This document shows positions 1-9,366 of a DNA stretch of 64,000 bases, piece by piece. The notes beneath the pieces were generated by a model. The model searched no databases and had not been told where the DNA came from. It was given only the letters and a program-made list of their open reading frames with translations. The stretch is from the NCBI GenBank assembly GCA_965249895.1, contig CBDFNC010000004.1, positions 868,001 to 932,000 on the forward strand. Reading direction: 5' to 3'. The DNA is from CBDFNC01 sp965249895. Its GTDB lineage: Bacteria; Pseudomonadota; Gammaproteobacteria; Enterobacterales; CBDFNC01. How positions within the stretch are numbered: the first letter of the stretch is position 1; each line of letters opens with the position of its first letter. Both the position numbers and the translations under genes were made by a program.

Positions 1-619
1 CTTCGCCCGTTGCAATTAGTCGGTACATGGTATTGCCGCTCGCGCTGGTTGCCCCTGTGAAATCCGCTACAAATTCGCGTTTGCCATGCTCGTCCAACCT
101 CACCTTAAAATCACGGTTGGTCTGCGCCTGCGGCTTTTTAGTAATGACGTTTACGATACCACCTGGTGAATTATAACCAAACTGAACAGAAGCAGGCCCC
201 TTTAACACCTCTACTCTTTCCACCAAGTTCATGTCAATTTGGCCACCGTATTTGCTCCGTTTACCATTACGGAAAACCATGCCATCAGCGCTGAAACCTC
301 GAATGGTCAACGAATGCTCCAGCTGACCAAGGTCATTAGCTCGTTCAACACCTGGCACATACATCAAGGCGTCTTCCAGCCTGTCGATGTTCGCATCTTG
401 AATGAATTCCTGAGAAAGCACCTGCACAGAACGTGGAGTGTCCATAATAGGCACATAACTACGTGTAGCAGATACTGACTCTGGCGCAGTATATCCGCGC
501 TCTTTGGTTCCTGTTATCGTCAGACTCTCAACTTCACGTCTGGTATCCGTTTCAGCCCAAATACTGGTGGATGTAAGCAAACTAGCCGCAATCGCCAGAG
601 AAACTGGATGTAACTTCAT
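1..619 (-). CDS. TonB-dependent siderophore receptor, N-terminal part (runs off the window)
   Basis: Outer-membrane receptor for a ferric siderophore; only the first 206 codons are in the window and the frame is open to the edge. The start is ATG at 619. It encodes a signal peptide (MKLHPVSLAIAASLLTSTSI, then WAE), a candidate TonB box (ESLTITG) and the plug domain, with family motifs RGF, VERVEVLKGP and NSPGGIVNVITKKPQ. The signal peptide and plug closely resemble those of the complete receptor at 2615-4762, so the two are tandem paralogues in the same orientation, now separated by mobile-element debris. A weak Fur-like site lies upstream at 701-719. Ligand specificity cannot be read from this part. 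Confidence 0.93.
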   Translation of the reverse strand, partial: MKLHPVSLAIAASLLTSTSIWAETDTRREVESLTITGTKERGYTAPESVSATRSYVPIMDTPRSVQVLSQEFIQDANIDRLEDALMYVPGVERANDLGQLEHSLTIRGFSADGMVFRNGKRSKYGGQIDMNLVERVEVLKGPASVQFGYNSPGGIVNVITKKPQAQTNRDFKVRLDEHGKREFVADFTGATSASGNTMYRLIATGE

Positions 620-700
620 TACAATTCCCTTTATTAAACATTTAATTAACAATAACTTAACAGGTCAAAAAACAGCCTTAATGAGGATACGAACAATATA

Positions 701-719
701 TCAAATAAGTTTCATTCGC
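701..719 (-). promoter_or_regulatory. possible weak Fur box
   Basis: Read on the minus strand, this 19-mer matches the classical Fur consensus at about 11 of 19 positions. It lies about 80 bp upstream of the partial receptor start at 619. The match is marginal; its position before an iron-receptor gene is the main support. Confidence 0.3.
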
Positions 720-843
720 AACTGACCACTAGGTCAAAATCAACTGATTGTAAAATAGGGTGTTTTAGCCAAAGGAATAACCAGTACTAACGGGGACAGT
801 TCGGCTAGTTGTCCAGATTAATTTACTTCAATAATCTAGACAG

Positions 844-1065
844 ATGGGCGCAATGGCAAAGTATCCTGAAGAACCTAAACAAGCAGTCTTGAGTAAGTTA
901 TTGCCTCCTAATAATAAGCCGGTGCAGGAAGTTGCAGCAGAGGGAGGGATCAGTGACAAAACGCTATATAAGTGCATAAGCAAAAGTTCACCAAGGCTTA
1001 AATCAACCTACCAATCTAGGCAGGACATGCAGCACTATGCGAATCAGTACATTTGCAATGGTTAA
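844..1065 (+). pseudogene. IS transposase OrfA-like N-terminal fragment
   Basis: A 73-codon frame whose first 45 residues (MAKYPEEPKQAVLSKLLPP, then a helix-turn-helix with EVAAEGGISDKTLYK) look like the N-terminal DNA-binding part of IS3-type OrfA transposases. After about residue 47 the similarity stops and the frame ends, and no catalytic DDE part follows. A short inverted GGGACA/TGTCC motif at about 794-815 could be a remnant of the element's end. The real start may be the ATG at 853. I call it a decayed insertion-sequence fragment. Between 1066 and 1284 I recognise no gene. Confidence 0.6.
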
Positions 1066-1284
1066 AATTAATACATAATATCGAAAAACTTATACTAATA
1101 CACTTAATTGACTAAACCAATTGAGGGAGAAAGGTCCATATCCACGTCCATACCTGCGTATGAACAGCGTGGCTTTACTAATCGCCTGATGACAACTTCT
1201 TCCCGGACGATATCCATAACTTGCTGGATGAAACTCGGGATCGAATATGGGCGTCATAATGGTTGATAGACATTGTTGAACTAT

Positions 1285-1551
1285 TCAGTCTCGAACTGCA
1301 GGAATACCCAGCAAACGTATGCCGCCGTCATCTTTTGCGACTTCGACACGTTTTATCGGCTGCGGTTGATACCGATTTTCTTGCAGTTCAAGCAGTAACT
1401 GTTTGAGGCTATTGTCCAGATCTTGCGCAAAATATCCCACACGCTGCCCATCTACGCCGGGAGCGCCCTTATTCTTCCACACTTTTCTGAAACCGCTGTA
1501 TAGCGTTTGCATTGATAACAAACTCCCATACAAACTGTAATGTGTTCGCAC
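1285..1551 (-). pseudogene. ltrA: group II intron reverse transcriptase/maturase, N-terminal fragment
   Basis: The 88-codon frame has the N-terminal signature of group II intron-encoded proteins: VWKNKGAPGVDGQ, then a helix-rich stretch, then P-I-K-R-V plus GGIRLLGIPAVRD, which is RT motif 0/1. A stop follows directly, whereas intact LtrA-type proteins run past 400 residues. The frame can start at GTG 1551, but the ATG at 1512 (MQTLYSGF) is the more usual family start. It is a 3'-truncated remnant inside the broken intron. Confidence 0.8.
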
Positions 1552-2203
1552 GGTTACTGTCTCACGTCACTGTCTGTTCGCTATTTCCAAACCAGTTAGG
1601 TTTGTTTCATCACCGCTGTTAAGTGCTCTAGCATTTTGCAATCTGTTTAACCTGCCTTAGTGTCTCTAATGAAGAGAAATGACTACTCCCTGTGTACAGC
1701 TCCTGACCATCGCGCCGATATCACTCTTTGCCATGATCGGATGCCCTGCTTATTAAGCAGCTTATGCACCTGTTTTGGATTTTCACTCCATTTCAGTTTC
1801 TTTAAAGGTTACATCCCCCTTTCGCAGTCAATACGGCTTTTGGCGCGTACTCACTCCATCTGACACATTGCAGATGATCGGCTTGGTTTTATTCTCCACA
1901 CCATTACTGGCTTTCATAGGTCGAGCCTTAATCACTACTACGGGTTCATCTGCCACCTCGCACCAACACAAACATCGGATCACTCCTCTGGTTTATGCTT
2001 CCAGTCAGTTACTGGATTTGGTGTCAGGCTTCCCCAGTTATTGCACTGACTTCCTGTTAGATATTCCACCCTCAAACACAGCATTGGTCTGACTAAGTAT
2101 CGGGCTTCGCGCTATTTTGGAGCTTACCCACCAACACCGCCGAAACAGGTTACGGTTAGTTGTGTACATCTAACTTCCTATGGCTTCATTCAGACCCTAC
2201 CGT
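1285..2203 (-). mobile_element. truncated group II intron (5' RNA domains plus start of its ORF)
   Basis: On the minus strand, about 1552-2200 contains sequence typical of the 5' RNA domains of bacterial group II introns (for example the stretch reading GAAAGCCAGTAATGGTGTGG and the following AATAAAACCAAGCCG). It is followed by the N-terminus of an intron-encoded reverse transcriptase at 1285-1551. The element stops abruptly near 1285, so the rest of the RT, the maturase domain and RNA domains V and VI are missing and it cannot splice or move by itself. The exact 5' boundary is uncertain; I place it next to the inverted-repeat element at 2204. Confidence 0.7.
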
Positions 2204-2438
2204 TAGCTAGTGCCCGTCCTGAAACTCATATATTCGTTCTTCAGTCATATTTTTAGAACGCGAAACTTACCGTTTTGCAAAGGCCTAAAGTTAGTCACTA
2301 CTATCTCATCGCTCCCTGTCATTGTAAGCTTTCCTGGCAATCTAGTGTCTTTTAGCGCACACAGAGATCGCGGTTAAGCCACTGGATTCCCTCGTGCGAG
2401 GGAATGACAAGATAGCTTTTCAGGATGGACACTAGCTA
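2204..2438. repeat. MITE-like element with about 21-bp terminal inverted repeats
   Basis: Positions 2204-2224 and 2418-2438 are inverted copies of each other, agreeing at 19 of 21 positions, and enclose about 190 bp without a coding frame. The right two-thirds (about 2290-2438) is related to 48934-49126 on the other side of the siderophore locus, sharing stretches such as GATCGCGGTTAAGCCACTGG and GCGAGGGAATGACA (GAGGGAATGACA in the other copy). The terminal 21-mer at 49106-49126 is an exact reverse complement of 2204-2224. Non-coding, inverted-repeat-bounded and dispersed, it fits a MITE or REP-like family. Confidence 0.65.
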
Positions 2439-2565
2439 GGTGAACACCGACCGAAGCACTGCTTCGCAGTAGTGTGAACCCCTTGCCATTCGGATTGTCT
2501 TCCCCTTAGTCGGGGTGACTCCACTGTCTTTCAAGTGGACGGGTTTGCCAGCTTTGCTGGGCAAA

Positions 2566-2590
2566 CAAAAAAGAGCCCAAGTGGGCTCTT
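2566..2590 (-). terminator. rho-independent terminator of the receptor gene
   Basis: Read on the minus strand, a hairpin AAGAGCCCA/TGGGCTCTT is followed by a T-run, 25 bp after the stop of the receptor at 2615. A second stem (GTTTGCC...GGCAAAC type, 2543-2566) lies just beyond it. Confidence 0.85.
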
Positions 2591-2614
2591 GCATTACAGC
2601 CAAATCAAAGAAGC

Positions 2615-4762
2615 TTAGAATTGATAATCAAGATTGGCATAGAAGGTTCTTGCCGCTCCTACGCCTACAGTTCCACCTCCGGTTGATATGAATATATCTT
2701 CATCCGTCAGGTTTTTAACACCTGCCTGAACGATGAAGCTATCCCCCTTGGAAACCGGTATACGGTATTTTAGAGATAAGTCAGCTCGGGTGTAACTAGG
2801 TAGAAACAACTTATTGTTATCCTTATTTGCCGCCTTACCTACGTAGTTGATCCCAGCTAAAACACTTAGGTTAGGAACAATAGGGTTGAGCTTATAAGAT
2901 GCAAATAACGCCGCTGAATGCTCGGGTACACCATGAGGAGTCTTACCTACCAATTCAGGGTCATCCTCATCTTTGCTTATTTTGGCATCCGTATAGGCGT
3001 AGTTAACCAATAGTGTGAGATCATCGTTAGCACGCCAAGTGGTATCCAACTCAACACCACTTGAGGTTTGTTCACCAACATATTTAATAACATTAATGCC
3101 ATTTTCCTTTATAGAATTTGGGATATTGGATTTGGTAATGTCGTAATAAACCAGGCTATATTGTAGCGATTCATCAAAGACCAGGCCTTTTACACCAAAC
3201 TCCCATTGCTCGCCTTCAGAGGGTTTAACTTCTCCAACTACTCCTTCGCTATTGTTCGGTTCATAGGAGGTTGCATAACTGGCATACAAAGATGCTTGTG
3301 GAATCAGCTTATAAAGTATACCTGCATTCCAAACGACCGCACTGTCATCCAATACATCCCAGGAATCTTTAAGGTAATAATCGTCGTATCTAAGCGCTAG
3401 GTTGGCTACTAAGCTATCACCAATGTAAACAGTATCGCTCGCGAAAACACCCCAAGTTCGAGTATCTTCCGTACGGTCTTTACTACCTTTTTCTAAATTA
3501 CTGTTGAATTCCCCATAAACAGGATTGTAAATGTTAAAAATATCTGGGTATTCAGCGGAAGGTTGCCGCTTGCCTTTACCCCAGTTAGAAACAAAGTCTA
3601 CTGTTCCATAATCCGCACCTAGCGTCAGTTTATGCCTGGTATTCGCCAACTCAAGGTCGCCAAATAGCATAGCTGAGCCTTGATGTGACTCTCTATCTTT
3701 TTTGGTGTGCCCGTAACCACCTCGGGTCAGATCTCCAGGCTTAAGGGTCACGCCATTGAGCTCTCCCCCCTCAGGAAAAAAATCATCCCACTGAGTTTCA
3801 TGCCAACTATTTTCCCAATTCTGATAGGAGTACGATAGTTCTGTGCGCCACTGCAAATTAAAATCATGGCTCAAGGTGACATCTAGATACTGCTTATCAG
3901 ACACATAGGAATCACCATCCTCGTGTATCACACGCTCTTTCGGCACATCAATAATTCTTTGGCTGCCATCCTTGTAGTCACCTACCAGGACCCCTCTATC
4001 CAGGTGAGACTTATCATGGCTAAGCTCTAACGCTGTGGTTAGTTTTGTTTTATCAGTCAACTGGAACGTTAAGCTAGGGGCTATCAAGTAACCACTGCTA
4101 TCAGAAAAGTCACGGTAAGTTTTCGAGTCTTTGCCAACGGCAATAAGTCGGTAAAGGACAGAACTGGAATCGTTTGCTGCGCCGGTTACATCAGCAACAA
4201 ACTCTTTCTTGCCATATTCATCTAAGCGAACCTTAAACGAACGCATGGTTTCGGCCTGCGGCTTTTTAGTGGTGTAATTAATGATGCCGCCCGGCGAGTT
4301 TACACCGAATTGAACTGCAGCTGGCCCTTTTAATACTTCTACTGTTTCTACAGTGTCCATGCTGGTGCGTGATTCAGAATACTCTCTTTTCCCGTTTCTA
4401 AAGTAATAGCCAAGTCTAAAACCACGAACAAAATTTTGGCTATCGGCACCGCCCATACGATGACGAGGTGCAGTACCAGACGTTAACCTGACAGCTTCTT
4501 CTATTGTCTGCACATCTGTATCGTCCAGCAAGTCACGGTTTATCACCCCGACTGAACGTGCCGTGTCTAGTAGAGGTACATCTGAGCGTAAGGTTGATGG
4601 CGCATCTACCGCCGTGTAGCGACTTACCTTTTGAGCGGTGACTGTCATACTCTCAGTATTTTGATTATTATCGTATTGTTCTTTGGTTTCGGCCCAAATA
4701 CTGGTGGATGTAAGCAGACTAGCCGCAACCGCCAGAGAAACTGGATGTAAGTTCATTTTCAT
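2615..4762 (-). CDS. TonB-dependent ferric-siderophore receptor
   Basis: Outer-membrane gated channel that should take up the ferric form of the peptide made by this locus, using TonB-ExbB-ExbD energy. The 715-residue length suits the family. Residues 1-24 are a signal peptide (ending SIWA), ESMTVTA at about 37-43 is a TonB box candidate, the plug lies at about 55-165 (RGFRLGYYFRNG, VETVEVLKGPAAVQFG, NSPGGIINYTTKKP), and a 22-strand-type barrel follows. The protein ends in aromatic YANLDYQF, the usual outer-membrane assembly signal. It is preceded by a strong Fur box and followed by its own terminator, so it is an iron-repressed unit separate from the biosynthetic operon. The paralogue at 1-619 shares its leader and plug. 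The exact ligand is inferred from context. Confidence 0.96.
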   Translation of the reverse strand: MKMNLHPVSLAVAASLLTSTSIWAETKEQYDNNQNTESMTVTAQKVSRYTAVDAPSTLRSDVPLLDTARSVGVINRDLLDDTDVQTIEEAVRLTSGTAPRHRMGGADSQNFVRGFRLGYYFRNGKREYSESRTSMDTVETVEVLKGPAAVQFGVNSPGGIINYTTKKPQAETMRSFKVRLDEYGKKEFVADVTGAANDSSSVLYRLIAVGKDSKTYRDFSDSSGYLIAPSLTFQLTDKTKLTTALELSHDKSHLDRGVLVGDYKDGSQRIIDVPKERVIHEDGDSYVSDKQYLDVTLSHDFNLQWRTELSYSYQNWENSWHETQWDDFFPEGGELNGVTLKPGDLTRGGYGHTKKDRESHQGSAMLFGDLELANTRHKLTLGADYGTVDFVSNWGKGKRQPSAEYPDIFNIYNPVYGEFNSNLEKGSKDRTEDTRTWGVFASDTVYIGDSLVANLALRYDDYYLKDSWDVLDDSAVVWNAGILYKLIPQASLYASYATSYEPNNSEGVVGEVKPSEGEQWEFGVKGLVFDESLQYSLVYYDITKSNIPNSIKENGINVIKYVGEQTSSGVELDTTWRANDDLTLLVNYAYTDAKISKDEDDPELVGKTPHGVPEHSAALFASYKLNPIVPNLSVLAGINYVGKAANKDNNKLFLPSYTRADLSLKYRIPVSKGDSFIVQAGVKNLTDEDIFISTGGGTVGVGAARTFYANLDYQF

Positions 4763-4816
4763 TCCCTAAAAACTAAAATAAAACCGTTAATTTAACGTGG
4801 TTAAAAATACATCAAA

Positions 4817-4840
4817 TCGCAATGATAATCAATTTTATCT
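4817..4840 (-). promoter_or_regulatory. Fur box upstream of the siderophore receptor
   Basis: The core ATGATAATCAAT at 4822-4833 matches the palindromic Fur consensus almost throughout its centre. It lies about 60-75 bp upstream of the receptor start at 4762. Iron repression of the receptor follows from the known role of such sites. Confidence 0.75.
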
Positions 4841-5055
4841 TTGTTTTTATTACGTAATATTCTTACTGATTCGTATGGGGTGATTCTTATTCAGAAGAGG
4901 GAGTTAAAATGAGACTAAAATGTGAATATAGCTGGAAATTTGTCAATCACGGATAATTGAAGTACATCAAACTTGGAAGCTGAAATACAAGATAAAACCT
5001 CTCTAACTTGTTTACGCTGACCATAAATTGGAAAAAGCACTACATTATTTAATTT

Positions 5056-5091
5056 CGTAAAAAATGCCATGACTTCATGGCATTTTTTACG
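5056..5091. terminator. bidirectional-looking terminator after the acylase gene
   Basis: A perfect 17-bp inverted repeat (CGTAAAAAATGCCATGA and its complement) with a 2-nt centre. The A/T-rich stem ends give T-runs on both strands. It sits 27 bp after the acylase stop and closes the NRPS-exporter-acylase transcription unit. The rest of 4763-5117 contains only the receptor's upstream region. Confidence 0.85.
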
Positions 5092-5117
5092 CCTAATGGA
5101 AACTTATTAGTTAAATA

Positions 5118-7625
5118 CTAATTGACGATATTGCTTATTTTAATTTCAGATACCTTATTTTCCTCTATCTCTTTCGGCTCAAAAAGGATTGGCCGCAAGG
5201 AACGGTTCTGACTGAAATACAAGGTTTGATCTTTATAATGTGCAGAATCCGGGTCCATAGATTGTGAGTAGCTCAACAAACCTCTTGCTACGGGCCCTCT
5301 CTTTCCATATTCCACTAGCATCATCCATGAAGCGCCATAACCTAACTGATACCCGGCAGCCGACAGTCCTGAATCTAACGCCTCACCAGAAATGGCGTCA
5401 GATAGCCGGTTGGCAAAATTAGGCACAAATTGTGTATTGAAATCATCGTTATCACTTACAGAGTTTACGTTAAATCCACCTTCCGCATTAGTCGAGCCGG
5501 GCCAGGATATACGTTCAATTTCCTCGCGCTTTATCCCGGGTTTAACCACAAACTGAAGCTCATCTATGCTACTAGCTAACGGGATGTCCGCTACGTCCAA
5601 AATAAGTTGAGCCCTGGCTAACAACTTCAGTATGACTACATCACTTTTAATACCGCTTGGGGTGTCAGCTGGATTTTTGTAATCAAAAGGCACGGAAAAA
5701 TGTTCATCGCTATCGAACAAATTTGCTAATTCTCTTAACAGGACGCCCCCTTTGGCTGAGCTTCCTTGCTCAACTCTCCACTGAGAAACAGCAGCACATG
5801 CATCACCAACCCTTAGTTCCCTGTCATTGATTTGTATCACTTTCATTTTATCCTGCTTACACAAGGTCTGTAATTGAGGGACTAATAGCTCAACCAAATA
5901 GGCTCGATCACTAAACAGTAGTGTTTCAACCTCTTTTAGACTGAAGACACCATCCTCTCCCTTCGCCTCATTGAGCAGTTTTAATCCCATTCTAGTCCGG
6001 AGTGAAAGCTCGACTCTTTCCGGTCCAAATAGTGGAGAAAATCCCTCCAAAGGAGAGGCCGGATTCGTTGACCAGTAACTATCATTGGAGTTCTGCACAA
6101 AGTCTGTGCGTTGCAATTGTGGTAAATCATCAAACCCTAGAGCACCGGTAAAATTAAATTCACTTGAGTTACCCGGTAAAACTGTAAAACCTAGCTTCTC
6201 CCTTATGGCCTTAAGTTCATTCGATCCAGATAATGCAGCAATTGCTTCGGGCGTCAATGCCGGTACATTGGTACCGTCAATATAGAAAGCCTGGCCTTGT
6301 TTATCTGTCACTATCGTATTCACAAATGTAATACCTCGGTACCTGGCAAAAGCTTCCTTAACTTCTCCCAAACTAGCTGCGCTATTCATCGCTAACCAAT
6401 GATCAATCATGTCATCATTGGTTGTGTAAACGTCTTTAATGCTAAAAGTATGTTTTCCACCCCATGCAAAAGGGGAATTCTTATCGGGTGAAGCTACGAT
6501 GGGCCCAAAGTGGGAAAACCAATAATCCTTTTCATACTTGACGAGCTCTCCGTTAACATTCACCGGCAGCGCCAGTGTTCTCTTGAAGATAGACTTGCTA
6601 CCGCCATTGTATCTATATTTGGTATTGAGTTTTCCGTCTAAATCTAGACGATACACCACAAATTGCTCCGACTCTGATAAGGTGTGCGTCCAAGCTAGAT
6701 CTTTATTAAAACCGATATTTAAAATACCCGGAAAACCAAGCAAAGATACACCCGCTGCATTCAATTTCCCGGGAATAGTGATATGACTCTGCCAAAAACG
6801 TAGCGGACCATACAAAGGAAAATGTGGGTTAGAAAGCAACATTCCACGGCCAGTTTCGGTTAACTGTGATCCAAGCGCCCACCCATTGGAGCCAAACCCA
6901 AGCGACTTAATATCTGGTAATCCTGTTTCACTCAAATTGTTGGCTGCGACTTGTGCAACATCAGCATGATTGTCCGATTGATTCGTAACCAACCGAGGCA
7001 TATATGAACCATTGGGACTGGCAACGAACATCATTTCAAAAAAGTTACTACTGCCCCGGATTAGGTTAAGCGCATACAAATTAGTCAACACGCCTTCCGG
7101 GGATATAGGTTTTACCCAAGCTTCACCCCAACACAGCCTTGACGCTTTAACCTCGCCTAAATTAGCCTGTGACAGGAACTTATTATACCCTTTCGAATAC
7201 CCTAACAGCAGCGCCTTACTTTGGTCTGATAACTCAGCAAAATTCTTCTTGGCCTTTCGCTTAATTCCTAAGGCTAAATAGCCAAAATCAGAAATAAGAT
7301 GAGCACTGTCCCCCTTATCCATGCTTTGACTTTCCAGTAGGCCCTTACTATGGGGACCAAGATACATAGAAAGCTCGCTATTACTCTTGATAAAACTTTC
7401 TGCTAATTGGCACAGTTGATCTTGTGCCTGCGCGTACCCACTGCCAAACGCGATACCCTCTAAGCTGTCGGCCTTAATATGTGGAACTCCGTAACTGGTT
7501 CGCTTAATATTCGCAGACAGCTGTATATGTTTACTAAATGTAGGTAACTTGCTTTCGGTAGCGTTGACTAAAAATGATGACAACAAAAAACTGAGTAAAT
7601 AAATCCTTTTCAAAATTGACTCCAT
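5118..7625 (-). CDS. periplasmic penicillin-acylase-family amidase, PvdQ-like
   Basis: An Ntn-hydrolase amidase, probably removing a fatty-acyl group from the exported siderophore precursor as PvdQ does for pyoverdine; related enzymes also cleave acyl-homoserine lactones. The 835 residues begin with a signal peptide (KRIYLLSFLLSSFLVNA), then an alpha chain with GSGYAQAQDQLCQLAES, then the autoprocessing site G245-S246 in GFGSNGWALG, where Ser246 becomes the N-terminal nucleophile of the beta chain. The downstream LSNPHFPLYGP and GFPGILNIGFN segments are typical of the family. The start ATG at 7625 follows AGGGA and lies 5 bp after the exporter stop, so the two are in one operon. It is longer than PvdQ (about 760 aa). 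The substrate is inferred from context. Confidence 0.9.
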   Translation of the reverse strand: MESILKRIYLLSFLLSSFLVNATESKLPTFSKHIQLSANIKRTSYGVPHIKADSLEGIAFGSGYAQAQDQLCQLAESFIKSNSELSMYLGPHSKGLLESQSMDKGDSAHLISDFGYLALGIKRKAKKNFAELSDQSKALLLGYSKGYNKFLSQANLGEVKASRLCWGEAWVKPISPEGVLTNLYALNLIRGSSNFFEMMFVASPNGSYMPRLVTNQSDNHADVAQVAANNLSETGLPDIKSLGFGSNGWALGSQLTETGRGMLLSNPHFPLYGPLRFWQSHITIPGKLNAAGVSLLGFPGILNIGFNKDLAWTHTLSESEQFVVYRLDLDGKLNTKYRYNGGSKSIFKRTLALPVNVNGELVKYEKDYWFSHFGPIVASPDKNSPFAWGGKHTFSIKDVYTTNDDMIDHWLAMNSAASLGEVKEAFARYRGITFVNTIVTDKQGQAFYIDGTNVPALTPEAIAALSGSNELKAIREKLGFTVLPGNSSEFNFTGALGFDDLPQLQRTDFVQNSNDSYWSTNPASPLEGFSPLFGPERVELSLRTRMGLKLLNEAKGEDGVFSLKEVETLLFSDRAYLVELLVPQLQTLCKQDKMKVIQINDRELRVGDACAAVSQWRVEQGSSAKGGVLLRELANLFDSDEHFSVPFDYKNPADTPSGIKSDVVILKLLARAQLILDVADIPLASSIDELQFVVKPGIKREEIERISWPGSTNAEGGFNVNSVSDNDDFNTQFVPNFANRLSDAISGEALDSGLSAAGYQLGYGASWMMLVEYGKRGPVARGLLSYSQSMDPDSAHYKDQTLYFSQNRSLRPILFEPKEIEENKVSEIKISNIVN

Positions 7626-7630
7626 GGTCC

Positions 7631-9283
7631 CTATGCAGGCTGTAGACTAGAAACTTCCATACTGGCTTGCTTAAGATTTAGCAAGGACAACTGGCCTGAA
7701 TCACATTTATATATTTTATCGGCAACATGAAAAAAGTGGTCATCATGGCTAATAGCGATAATTGTTATCCCTCGTTTTTTTAGGCTAGGTAATAATTCAA
7801 GATAGAAATACGTCCTAAACTCAGGATCTTGATCCGCTGCCCATTCATCGAGTAGCCAAATAGGCCTTTGCTCTACATAAGCTAATAACAAGGCCAATCG
7901 CTTTCTTTGCCCTTGCGACAAACTAGTTTTTGTCAAGCTTCCCGCTGATATACCCACCTTCTTATCCATATTTAGTTCTTGCAAGAAACTATTCGCGAGC
8001 TCTGTGTCAAGTTTTTCATCTGGGCCAACAAGTCGTTTAAACAGGTAGAAGGTTGAAAAAACGGTAGAGAAATGACTTCGATACCATTCTAGATTCTCAT
8101 TGTTCACTCTTGTGCCACCTAGAATAATTTCACCAGAACTTGCGGAATATAGACCAGTAATAAGTTTAGCCAACGTTGATTTACCGCTTCCATTCCCGCC
8201 AATTACGAAAACCAACTCCCCTTTACAAACCTCCAAGTCAATAGGTCCCAAGCTGAACCCATATTCGCCCTCTTCATGATCATATTCATACTTGATCCTT
8301 TCCAACTTCAATAACTGATCGGGCAAGTCATCCCTATAATTACTTACTTGAACCGGAAACTCTTCATTGAAAACAGGTAACTTTAAACTGTCAATTTTGT
8401 TCATCGATACCTTGGCTTTCACCAACAACGGGTAATCAGACATAAGATCGTTTATTGGCGTCCTTAAGAACATAAGAACAAGAACAAAACCTGCAATAAT
8501 CTCGGTAGTTAGGTTAAATAAAGGGCCAATAAAAAACAAAGAAAACACTAAACCAAGAATAACAACTACAGCCCAGTTCTTACTAAAAACCCAATATGTA
8601 TCCGCTTTTATTTCAAAATCTTTTGATTTTGCGACTACTGGTTCTATATCCTCTTGGTAAAATAAAAGTTTACGTTTAGCATTGAGCTGCATTTCGCCAT
8701 TCCCATCTATAATCCCTTGATAGCCAGAGAAAATATGATCATCCGTCTCTCGAACGACTTTCATCAATGTACGCATTTTTTCCATTACAAAATAGGAAAC
8801 CACTACCCCAATACTTACTATACTTAGTGTGGTTACAAATAGGTGGACTGATAACCACCCCATGTATGCAAATCCACCTATCACTAACACAGCGTTATAA
8901 ACGATAAATGGAACTGCGTTAAATGCACTACCTATTGTTGAGATATCTTTTGTAAGAACAGCATAAAAGGTATGTCCGCCAATTCTTTCTAATTGTTCGA
9001 GCTTGAGATCCATTACTCGCTTGACCATAATCATGCGTAATCTATACACCACACCATGCCCCAAGCGATTCAATAAAAGTTGAGAAACAACTCCTGTAAT
9101 AAATAGAAGTAGAAGTGTTGCAGCTCCTTTTACTGCCATTTCTCTAGTAAGCTCAGGGTTAACAATCATTTGATTTACCATTGATATGACCGAAACACCC
9201 GCAAGCGCACTAAATACACTGACAATTATTGACAAAGCTATCAATGACTTTGAGCTTTTTAACAGCTCCTTAATAATATCCAT
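7631..9283 (-). CDS. cyclic-peptide/siderophore ABC exporter (PvdE/SyrD type)
   Basis: Inner-membrane half-transporter with fused ATPase, expected to move the peptide precursor to the periplasm where the acylase acts. The N-terminal half carries about six membrane segments (for example SLIALSIIVSVFSALAGVSVISM and LLLLFITGVVSQLLL). The C-terminal half has Walker A GGNGSGKST, signature SLSQGQRKRL, Walker B PIWLLDEW and the H-loop histidine in AISHDDH. I chose ATG 9283 (MDIIKELLKSS) because it matches the family N-terminus and has an upstream GGA. The frame is also open to a TTG at 9370, which would overlap the stop of the last NRPS as TTGA. The strand and spacing place it in the NRPS operon. 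Confidence 0.92.
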   Translation of the reverse strand: MDIIKELLKSSKSLIALSIIVSVFSALAGVSVISMVNQMIVNPELTREMAVKGAATLLLLFITGVVSQLLLNRLGHGVVYRLRMIMVKRVMDLKLEQLERIGGHTFYAVLTKDISTIGSAFNAVPFIVYNAVLVIGGFAYMGWLSVHLFVTTLSIVSIGVVVSYFVMEKMRTLMKVVRETDDHIFSGYQGIIDGNGEMQLNAKRKLLFYQEDIEPVVAKSKDFEIKADTYWVFSKNWAVVVILGLVFSLFFIGPLFNLTTEIIAGFVLVLMFLRTPINDLMSDYPLLVKAKVSMNKIDSLKLPVFNEEFPVQVSNYRDDLPDQLLKLERIKYEYDHEEGEYGFSLGPIDLEVCKGELVFVIGGNGSGKSTLAKLITGLYSASSGEIILGGTRVNNENLEWYRSHFSTVFSTFYLFKRLVGPDEKLDTELANSFLQELNMDKKVGISAGSLTKTSLSQGQRKRLALLLAYVEQRPIWLLDEWAADQDPEFRTYFYLELLPSLKKRGITIIAISHDDHFFHVADKIYKCDSGQLSLLNLKQASMEVSSLQPA

Positions 9284-9366
9284 TATATTTCCAACGTTAA
9301 GCAAACCAAGTACAAACCAACTTGTTGAAACATCGTCATAAGAACGCGCAACAACTAAGAAGAATA

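Noticed and set aside
1775..2092. 105-codon plus-strand frame
   Set aside because: It lies antisense to the 5' RNA domains of the group II intron remnant and resembles no protein family; the minus-strand RNA explains the conservation of this stretch.
5118..7625. A true beta-lactam acylase acting in antibiotic metabolism
   Set aside because: The fold family is the same, but the position directly after a peptide-siderophore exporter and the signal peptide favour a PvdQ-type maturation role. The substrate still needs testing.
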